Positions 5,893 to 11,329 of a DNA stretch of 11,329 nt are shown here, in pieces (the stretch's first letter is position 1; the number at the start of each line of letters is the position of its first letter). The notes under the pieces are model-generated. The model had not been told where the DNA came from, did not search any database, and worked only from the letters and a program-made list of their open reading frames with translations. The position numbers and the translations under genes are program-made. Origin of the DNA: Prevotellaceae bacterium (GTDB lineage Bacteria > Bacteroidota > Bacteroidia > Bacteroidales > Bacteroidaceae); NCBI GenBank assembly GCA_022508635.1, contig JAFLUV010000068.1, positions 1-11,329 on the forward strand, given 5' to 3'.

Positions 5893-6967
5893 TCAGTATC
5901 AGCATGGCATCACCATAGGTGCCGAAACGATAACGCTTCTCAGGATCGTTCTCATTATGCCGAAGTGCTTCTTTGTAAGCTGTCATGATAAGATCGTAGC
6001 CACCAAAGGCACAGGTCAGCATGAGTAACGTGCTATAGGGCAGATGGAAATTCACTATCATGGCATCGGCCAGATGGAAGTCATAGGGAGGGAAGATGAA
6101 GCGGTTTGTCCAACCGTGGTACTCTTTGAGCTGTCCGTCAGTAGAGACTGCCGTCTCGAGCACACGCTGCGTAGTCGTACCGACTGCCACGATTTTATGA
6201 TGCTCTGCACGTGCACGGTTAATGATATCGCAAGCCTCTTGTTCCACATGCATTTCCTCGCTGTCCATCTTGTGCTTGGTGAGGTCTTCCACATCTATCT
6301 CTCGGAAGTTGCTCAAACCACAGTGCAAGGTGACATAGGCAACGTCCACACCCTTTATCTCCATCATCTTCATAAGCTGCGGAGAGAAGTGCAGGCCAGC
6401 CGTCGGAGCAGTGACGGCACCTTCTTTCTCCGCAAAGATGGTCTGGAAATTCTCAGCATCTTCAGGTAGCACATCGCGCCGGAGTATCTGCTTGGGAATG
6501 GGTGCTTCGCCCAAAGCATAGAGGGCACGCTTGAACTCCTCGTGCGTTCCGTCATAAAGAAAGCGCAACGTGCGGCCACGACTCGTAGTGTTGTCTATGA
6601 CTTCGGCTACCATTGACTCATCCTCGCCGAAATAGAGTTTGTTGCCGATACGTATCTTACGGGCAGGATCAACCAGCACATCCCATAGGCGCATCTCCTT
6701 GTTGAGTTCACGCAGCAAGAATACTTCAATCCTGGCACCCGTCTTTTCCTTATTGCCATAGAGGCGTGCGGGGAAGACTTTCGTGTCGTTGAAGACGAAG
6801 ACATCCTTCTCATCGAAATACTTCAGTACGTCACGAAAGGAGTCGCGGTGCTCTATGACACCCCGCTTGGCATGTACCACCATGAGGCGGCAATCGTCGC
6901 GGAAAGGCGTGGGTTCCTGTGCTATGCGCTCCTCTGGAAGCTTGTACTTGAATTGCTGTAGTTTCAT
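5885..6967 (-). CDS. queA: S-adenosylmethionine:tRNA ribosyltransferase-isomerase QueA
   Basis: QueA moves the ribosyl part of S-adenosylmethionine onto preQ1 already in tRNA (position 34), making epoxyqueuosine. The 360-residue length is close to the family norm. Typical segments are the N-terminal MKLQQFKYKLPEERIAQEP, the FNDTKVFPARLYG stretch (about 57-70), EKEGAVTAPTAGLHFS in the middle, LHCGLSNFR, and near the end TNRFIFPPYDF, NFHLPYSTLLML and the CAFGG stretch. It begins six bases after the truB stop and overlaps folK by eight bases, so it sits inside one transcription unit. The preQ1-making genes are not in the window. The frame is intact, and identification is firm. Confidence 0.98.
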   Translation of the reverse strand: MKLQQFKYKLPEERIAQEPTPFRDDCRLMVVHAKRGVIEHRDSFRDVLKYFDEKDVFVFNDTKVFPARLYGNKEKTGARIEVFLLRELNKEMRLWDVLVDPARKIRIGNKLYFGEDESMVAEVIDNTTSRGRTLRFLYDGTHEEFKRALYALGEAPIPKQILRRDVLPEDAENFQTIFAEKEGAVTAPTAGLHFSPQLMKMMEIKGVDVAYVTLHCGLSNFREIDVEDLTKHKMDSEEMHVEQEACDIINRARAEHHKIVAVGTTTQRVLETAVSTDGQLKEYHGWTNRFIFPPYDFHLADAMIVNFHLPYSTLLMLTCAFGGYDLIMTAYKEALRHNENDPEKRYRFGTYGDAMLILND

Positions 6968-6973
6968 CTTATG

Positions 6974-7714
6974 TTATTCATTTTTGTTTTGTTCATCCTC
7001 TGTAGCTCCTCCTGCAGGTTTTGGTAAAACCTTTTCAAGCCATGCAGGAAAGTCCTCCACTCCCATACAGTCTTCTGCACGAATGTCTCCCACACGGGTA
7101 CGGCGTAAGGCAATGAGGTGTGCACCACTATCTAAAGCCAGACCGATATCGCGTGCCAAAGCACGGATGTACGTTCCCTTGCTGCATACGACACGAATCG
7201 TGGCCTGCATCGCTGTCTGGTCAAAACTTAGGAGCTCTATCGTGTCTATGACCAGCACTTTTGGCTTGAGCTCCACCTCCCTCCCCTTACGGGCAAGATC
7301 GTATGCACGGTGGCCGTCTATCTTGCATGCAGAGAAAGCAGGAGGCACTTGTTCTATGCGTCCGAGGAAGTGTGTCAACGCTTCGCGCACAGCTGCCTCG
7401 GTGATATGCCCCGTAGGATAAGTCTTGTCAACAGGCATCTCCATGTCGAAGCTGGGCGTAGTAGCGCCCAGTTGCAATGTAGCAACGTATTCCTTGACAT
7501 GTGCCTGAAGTTCGTCAATACGCTTCGTGGCGCGACCTGTACAAACGACCATCACACCTGTTGCCAACGGGTCGAGTGTGCCGGCATGTCCCACTTTAAG
7601 CTTCTTTATGCCAAGTCGCCTGGTCAGTTGCCAACGAATCTTGCTCACAACGTCAAAGCTGGTCCACGTCAGTGGCTTATCGAAGCAGAGTATTTCGCCT
7701 TCTTGAAAATCCAT
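6974..7714 (-). CDS. truB: tRNA pseudouridine(55) synthase TruB
   Basis: TruB isomerises uridine 55 of the tRNA T-loop to pseudouridine. The catalytic motif HAGTLDPLATG is at 43-53, with the nucleophile Asp48; FDKPLTWTSF (11-20) and the TGRATKRI stretch after it are typical, as are CSKGTYIRALARDIG and HLIALRRTRVGDI further on. At 246 residues it is clearly shorter than the 314-residue E. coli enzyme, so the C-terminal PUA-type RNA-binding extension is reduced or absent; short forms are usual in this phylum. Its ATG shares one base with the uppP stop (TAATG), implying coupling. The last residues are Asn/Glu/Lys-rich and look unstructured. Confidence 0.97.
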   Translation of the reverse strand: MDFQEGEILCFDKPLTWTSFDVVSKIRWQLTRRLGIKKLKVGHAGTLDPLATGVMVVCTGRATKRIDELQAHVKEYVATLQLGATTPSFDMEMPVDKTYPTGHITEAAVREALTHFLGRIEQVPPAFSACKIDGHRAYDLARKGREVELKPKVLVIDTIELLSFDQTAMQATIRVVCSKGTYIRALARDIGLALDSGAHLIALRRTRVGDIRAEDCMGVEDFPAWLEKVLPKPAGGATEDEQNKNE

Positions 7715-8577
7715 TAGTCAACCATTACGAGTGAATGTCCTGACCACAACAGGCCAAGGATGACAAGACCCACAATGATGCGATAGATGCCAAATGCCCT
7801 GAAACCATACTTGGCAAGGAAGCCGACGAACCACTTCATGGCAACCAGGGACACGACAAAAGCCACGACACATCCCAATGCCAACATCAACAGGTTGTCG
7901 CCCGTAGCCCAGCCAGCGTCAGCCTCATCGGCGAAGAATAGCTGTAGCACGTCCAGAGCTGTAGCTGCAGCCATCGTGGGAACAGCCAGAAAGAACGAAA
8001 ACTCGGCAGCAGCACGGCGTGTCAGCTTCTGCGACATGCCCCCGACGATAGTTGCCATTGAGCGTGATACGCCAGGTATCATAGCTATGCACTGGAACAA
8101 GCCGATGCGGAAGGCGCGTTGTTCTGTCAGAGGGGTCTGTTCGCTGCCTTTACTAAAAAGGCGGTCGCAAAAGAGCATGAAAATACCGCCTGCGACCAAC
8201 ATGACGGCAACAACCTCCACACTCTCCAGGAAACGGTCGATCAGCCCGGAAATCTTGGCGATGAGCCCTATTATGATAGCCGGGATGAAAGCTACCAGCA
8301 GTTTCCAATAGAAATCCCACTTGTGAAGGAAGGCTTGCAAAGGCGTACTGCCGGCAGGCGCCGGTGTGCGGTCCAGACAGAAAAAACGCTTCCAATAGAG
8401 ACACACGACGGAGAGGATGGCACCGAACTGAATGATGATGGTAAATGCCTTCACAAAGGGAGTGCTCTCCACACCAAGCAGGTTCTGCGTGATAATCATG
8501 TGTCCTGTTGACGAAACGGGCAGAAACTCGGTCAGCCCCTCTACAATAGCGATGATGATTGTCTCAATAGCTGTCAT
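7714..8577 (-). CDS. uppP: Undecaprenyl-diphosphatase UppP (BacA)
   Basis: UppP removes a phosphate from undecaprenyl pyrophosphate, recycling the lipid carrier for peptidoglycan and surface-sugar synthesis; high levels give bacitracin resistance. The 287-residue protein is highly hydrophobic, with several membrane helices. The two catalytic motifs are present: EGLTEFLPVSSTGH (13-26) with Glu13, Glu17 and His26, and PGVSRS (168-173) with Arg172. The ATG at 8577 gives MTAIETIIIAIVEG, the normal N-terminus. It follows the DUF3098 gene by 12 bases and overlaps truB by one base. Its neighbours FtsX and DUF3098 are also membrane proteins, so the middle of the operon serves the envelope. Confidence 0.98.
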   Translation of the reverse strand: MTAIETIIIAIVEGLTEFLPVSSTGHMIITQNLLGVESTPFVKAFTIIIQFGAILSVVCLYWKRFFCLDRTPAPAGSTPLQAFLHKWDFYWKLLVAFIPAIIIGLIAKISGLIDRFLESVEVVAVMLVAGGIFMLFCDRLFSKGSEQTPLTEQRAFRIGLFQCIAMIPGVSRSMATIVGGMSQKLTRRAAAEFSFFLAVPTMAAATALDVLQLFFADEADAGWATGDNLLMLALGCVVAFVVSLVAMKWFVGFLAKYGFRAFGIYRIIVGLVILGLLWSGHSLVMVD

Positions 8578-8589
8578 GAACGTAACCCT

Positions 8590-8823
8590 TTATTGTTTTT
8601 CACCGAGTTGGCATTCCGCCTTCGGCCTGTACATAATAGCAAACATGATGAAGAGGAAGCCGAAGAGACTCACCATCGGAGCCACCTTGATGCGACGTGC
8701 ACTGAAGATGTCTGGATTGAAGAAGCCCTCTGCACTGCCTTCGCCGGACATCAGCACGAGGCCGATAATGACGATCGCCATACCGACGGCAAGCAGGATG
8801 TAGTTCTTTTTGTTGAAAGCCAT
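8590..8823 (-). CDS. Small two-helix membrane protein, DUF3098 family
   Basis: This 77-residue protein has two predicted membrane helices (about 8-26 and 47-65). They are joined by a short loop carrying MSGEGS (25-30) and FNPDIFSARRIKVAP (35-49). That pattern, and its place between ftsX and uppP, match DUF3098, a family found in Bacteroidota with no known function. Both termini probably face the same side; the charged N-terminus (NKKN) suggests the cytoplasm. It starts at an ATG 58 bases after the ftsX stop, the widest gap in the upstream part of the run. The steady link with ftsX and uppP hints at a role in division or wall synthesis, but this is inference only. Confidence 0.85.
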   Translation of the reverse strand: MAFNKKNYILLAVGMAIVIIGLVLMSGEGSAEGFFNPDIFSARRIKVAPMVSLFGFLFIMFAIMYRPKAECQLGEKQ

Positions 8824-8881
8824 GTTATTTGTTTTTAGTTTAGAGTTTATAAATTCATTTCCCCCTTGGATAGCTTCGGGC

Positions 8882-9751
8882 TCAGTACAACTCCGAACCG
8901 CGCATCTTCAGGCAATGCGTCACGGAGATATATGTACAGACGAGGGTCAGGACGAGGCCTATGGCGAGCACTGCAGCTGACGTGACAGCGACGTTCTGCC
9001 ATGTGACATAGTGCAGGACGGCTGCATCATAAGTAGATGCCCAGTAGATGCCGGAAAATATGACACTATCTGCTATGAGAGCCGAGGCCATGCCTATCCA
9101 GAACCCGCGCACCAAAAAGGGTCGGCGGATGAAGCCCCATCGTGCACCGACCAGCTTCATGGTATGGAGCACGAAGCGGTGGTTGAAGACGCTCAGGCGA
9201 ACGGTATTGTTGATGAGGCTTAGTGATATAATGACCAGCAGCAGAGCTATGACGAGCATGAAGAACGAGGCACGATGCAGGTTGCGGTTGATGCTCTCCA
9301 CCAAATCTTTCTGGTAGAGGACGTCCGACACAAGCGTCATGCTGCGCAGCTCCTCGCTTATCCATAGCAGGCTGTCGCCTAAGGAATACTCCGGCTTGAC
9401 ATTTATTTCCATAGAGATGGAGAAGGGATTGGCACCGAGAAACTCCGTGGAATTGATGCCCATGCTCTCAATTTGCTCCTGCAAGGCCTGCTCACGACTG
9501 ATGTAGTCTATATGGCTGACGTAGCGCCTTGTGTTCAGCGAATCCAGCAGCTTCCGGGCATCGGCAGTCTGCACGTCGTCATCAAGCACAACGGTCACGG
9601 TAAGGTTCTCCTTGACTCTGTCGGCCACGACACGTGCCGTAAGCGAAAACAGCACGACAAGCCCCATGAGAATGAGCACCATGCTTGTGCTGATGGTGCT
9701 GGTAATGGCCTGCATGATCCAGGACAGCCTGAGTTTCTTTCTCGTTTTCAA
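8882..9751 (-). CDS. ftsX: Cell-division protein FtsX
   Basis: FtsX is the membrane part of the FtsEX ABC-type complex, which sits at the division site and in other bacteria activates peptidoglycan hydrolases outside the membrane. The 289 residues show the family plan: a basic start (KTRKKLRL), membrane helix 1 (about 19-38), a periplasmic domain (about 40-160), then helices 2 (162-184), 3 (216-238) and 4 (255-277). The segment RFVLHTMKLVGARWGFIRRPFL between helices 2 and 3 is typical. The best start is TTG at 9751: an in-frame TAA lies just upstream, and the first ATG (codon 13) would remove the basic leader. The ftsE partner is not adjacent, which is common in this phylum. It begins 33 bases after miaB. 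Confidence 0.95.
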   Translation of the reverse strand: MKTRKKLRLSWIMQAITSTISTSMVLILMGLVVLFSLTARVVADRVKENLTVTVVLDDDVQTADARKLLDSLNTRRYVSHIDYISREQALQEQIESMGINSTEFLGANPFSISMEINVKPEYSLGDSLLWISEELRSMTLVSDVLYQKDLVESINRNLHRASFFMLVIALLLVIISLSLINNTVRLSVFNHRFVLHTMKLVGARWGFIRRPFLVRGFWIGMASALIADSVIFSGIYWASTYDAAVLHYVTWQNVAVTSAAVLAIGLVLTLVCTYISVTHCLKMRGSELY

Positions 9752-9784
9752 GTGTTTTGACGTTCTTTAATTAAATTGAAATAA

Positions 9785-11128
9785 CTATGTGTCTTGGATG
9801 ACATCCCCTTTCAGGGTTGCACTGCTGCTCTCCGTGATGCGCACGACGACAGTCTCTCCGATGCGGAGACCGGCACGGGGCACGATAACCACCTTGTTCT
9901 GTCCCGTCCGCCCGAAAAGCTCTTCACGACTACGCTTGCTCACGCCCTCGATGAGGACTTCGTACTGCTGCCCTATGCAGCGGCGGTTGGCCTCTGCCGA
10001 CAGCTCGTTTTGCAAAGCGATGAGCTCGTTCAGCCGGCGTATCTTCACCTCCTCAGGAACGTCGTCGGGAAAATGCTTGCTGGCGTATGTGCCGGGACGC
10101 TCGCTGTATTTGAACATGAAGGCACTATCGTAGCCGCACTCGCGCATAAGGGAGAGGCTCTGACTATGGTCCTCTTCCGTTTCGCCACAATAGCCGCAGA
10201 AGATGTCAGTGCTGATGGCACAATCGGGAATGATGCGACGTATCGCCTCCACACGTCCCTTATACCATTCACGCGTATATCTGCGGTTCATGAGTCCCAG
10301 GATGCGGTCGCTGCCGCTCTGCACGGGCAGGTGTATGTGGTGGCAGATGTTGGGTTCTTCGGCAATGACGCGAAGCGTCTCGTCGCTCATGTCCTTAGGA
10401 TGCGAAGTAGTGAAGCGGACACGCATCTGCGGGACGGCACGTGCCACAAGGCGCAAGAGTTCCGGGAAGGAGGTTCCACCCTCCTGGGAAGAGCCGGACG
10501 AAGGGGAGCAGTACGAGTTCACGTTTTGTCCGAGCAGCGTGACCTCCTTATAGCCGCGTTCCTGCAGGTCGCGGCACTCGCGCAGGATGCTCTCCACGTC
10601 ACGACTACGCTCACGCCCCCGGGTATAGGGCACTATGCAATAATGGCAGAAGTTGTTGCAACCGCGCATGATGCTGACAAAGCCGCTGATGTGCGGTCCG
10701 CAGATACGTTGCGGCACGATGTCGCGATAGGTCTCCGTAGTAGAAAGCTCCACATTGATGGCCTTCTGTCCGCACTCCACCTGGCTGACAAGGTCAGGCA
10801 GGGACAGATAGGCATCCGGTCCCGCCACGATGTCGGCATGATGCTTCTCGATGAGCTCGTCGCGCACACGTTCTGCCATGCAGCCCAGCACACCGATGAT
10901 GAGCCGTCGCCCCTTCTTCTGTATGCTATGGAGGAACTCCAGTCGGGAGATAATCTTCTGCTCAGCATTGTCACGCACAGAGCAAGTGTTCAGGAACACG
11001 GCATCTGCCTCGTCCATGTTCTCCGTCACCTCGTAGCCCGCCATGCCCATCACGCTGGCAACGACCTCGCTGTCTGCCACGTTCATCTGGCAACCGTATG
11101 TCTCTATCAGCAGTTTCTTCATATTCAT
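9785..11128 (-). CDS. miaB: tRNA-2-methylthio-N6-dimethylallyladenosine synthase MiaB
   Basis: MiaB is a radical-SAM methylthiotransferase that adds the 2-methylthio group to i6A37 of tRNA. In the 447-residue product the N-terminal cluster cysteines are Cys13 (ETYGCQMN), Cys49 (NTCSVRDNAEQK) and Cys83 (GCMAER). The radical-SAM motif CNNFCHYC is at 157-164 (Cys157, 161, 164), followed by PYTRGRE. A TRAM RNA-binding domain fills the last 60 or so residues. The signature NTCSVR.NAEQK supports MiaB over its relatives RimO and MtaB. A Ser/Gly-rich insert (CSPSSGSSQEGGTS, about 207-220) is variable in the family. Two ATGs are possible (11128 or, two codons on, 11122); both are compatible with the family. 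It leads the gene run, behind a TATCTTTG box. Confidence 0.98.
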   Translation of the reverse strand: MNMKKLLIETYGCQMNVADSEVVASVMGMAGYEVTENMDEADAVFLNTCSVRDNAEQKIISRLEFLHSIQKKGRRLIIGVLGCMAERVRDELIEKHHADIVAGPDAYLSLPDLVSQVECGQKAINVELSTTETYRDIVPQRICGPHISGFVSIMRGCNNFCHYCIVPYTRGRERSRDVESILRECRDLQERGYKEVTLLGQNVNSYCSPSSGSSQEGGTSFPELLRLVARAVPQMRVRFTTSHPKDMSDETLRVIAEEPNICHHIHLPVQSGSDRILGLMNRRYTREWYKGRVEAIRRIIPDCAISTDIFCGYCGETEEDHSQSLSLMRECGYDSAFMFKYSERPGTYASKHFPDDVPEEVKIRRLNELIALQNELSAEANRRCIGQQYEVLIEGVSKRSREELFGRTGQNKVVIVPRAGLRIGETVVVRITESSSATLKGDVIQDT

Positions 11129-11149
11129 AATGGGGCGAATTCCCCCATT
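11129..11149 (-). promoter_or_regulatory. Hairpin abutting the miaB start codon
   Basis: AATGGGG (11129-11135) and CCCCATT (11143-11149) are perfect inverse complements around the loop CGAATTC. In the mRNA this 7-bp hairpin would lie between the predicted transcription start and the first miaB ATG, touching the start codon. It could protect the 5' end or limit ribosome entry; its role is not shown by sequence. Confidence 0.5.
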
Positions 11150-11156
11150 TTCGCTG

Positions 11157-11164
11157 CAAAGATA
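11157..11164 (-). promoter_or_regulatory. Promoter -7 box for the miaB operon
   Basis: In transcript sense TATCTTTG matches the Bacteroidota -7 consensus TAnnTTTG exactly, and CAGCG follows. No good TTTG box occurs 19-21 bases upstream; that stretch reads AT-rich instead. Transcription would begin near 11150, leaving a leader of only about 20-25 bases. It probably drives the whole miaB-to-folK run. Confidence 0.6.
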
Positions 11165-11329
11165 CTACTTTTTAGCGAGAATAGCGATTAAATGCAGATA
11201 AAATTTTCTCCTGCCAGCGTCTGAGGGTTCGTACCATTTTCCCTGATAGGGAAGCTCATCAATACCTCTTTTTGGGGTTAGTTAATAAAGCGTTTAATAT
11301 CAGTCACTTTCATGACTTCGGAAAATCAT
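11165..11329. other. Non-coding right-edge region with small inverted repeats
   Basis: No credible gene is seen here. It contains an inverted repeat TTCCCT-GAT-AGGGAA (about 11239-11253), a conspicuous CCCC-A5-GAGG run in minus-strand sense (about 11265-11277), and AGTCA/TGACT (11302-11306 and 11313-11317). It is more AT-rich than the neighbouring miaB. It could be the tail of an upstream transcript or a dispersed intergenic element. Confidence 0.4.

Noticed and set aside
8824..8881. Internal promoter between ftsX and the DUF3098 gene
   Set aside because: The 58-base gap is AT-rich, but neither strand direction relevant to transcription carries TAnnTTTG or a good -10/-35 pair.
9794..11191. 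Long plus-strand open frame (465 codons) opposite miaB
   Set aside because: It lies antisense to an unmistakable miaB. Its composition is the mirror of miaB codon use, it has no recognisable domain, and no promoter or start context is seen on that strand.

Overview
The window reads as a piece of a Bacteroidota chromosome, most likely order Bacteroidales and plausibly Prevotellaceae. The main reasons are the gene block ftsX - DUF3098 protein - uppP - truB - queA - folK, which is typical of that phylum; Bacteroidota-type promoter boxes (TAnnTTTG, with an upstream TTTG before rpsO); a lack of clear Shine-Dalgarno sequences; and a GroEL ending in a Gly/Met-rich tail. The genus is inferred from protein flavour only. 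All eleven genes lie on the minus strand, so transcription runs from the right edge to the left edge. Nothing in the window looks like a mobile element, CRISPR array, prophage, tRNA or rRNA.

Layout in transcription order. (1) Right edge, 11129-11329: non-coding DNA with a miaB promoter box and several hairpins. (2) A compact seven-gene run, 11128 to 5395: miaB (tRNA methylthiolation), ftsX (cell-division membrane protein), a small two-helix DUF3098 protein, uppP (undecaprenyl pyrophosphate phosphatase), truB (tRNA Psi55), queA (queuosine synthesis) and folK (folate synthesis). Gaps are short; truB/uppP and queA/folK overlap. (3) rpsO (ribosomal protein S15), with its own well-formed promoter, a leader hairpin and a strong nested terminator. 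(4) A large YfhO-family membrane protein. (5) The chaperonin operon groES-groEL, with its own promoter region and a clear terminator. (6) Left edge, 1-60: a short imperfect tandem repeat cut by the window end.

Functionally this is core housekeeping DNA: tRNA modification, envelope and division functions and folate synthesis in one run, then a ribosomal protein, then the chaperonin. I see no previously undescribed multi-gene system. The interesting material is in the gaps: four TGTCA/TGACA pentamers at roughly helical spacing just upstream of the groES promoter; overlapping sigma70-like and sigma54-like elements in that promoter; an rpsO leader hairpin with tandem G-U pairs that could be an S15 autoregulatory site; a 7-bp hairpin directly against the miaB start codon; and repeat-like hairpins after rpsO and at both window edges.
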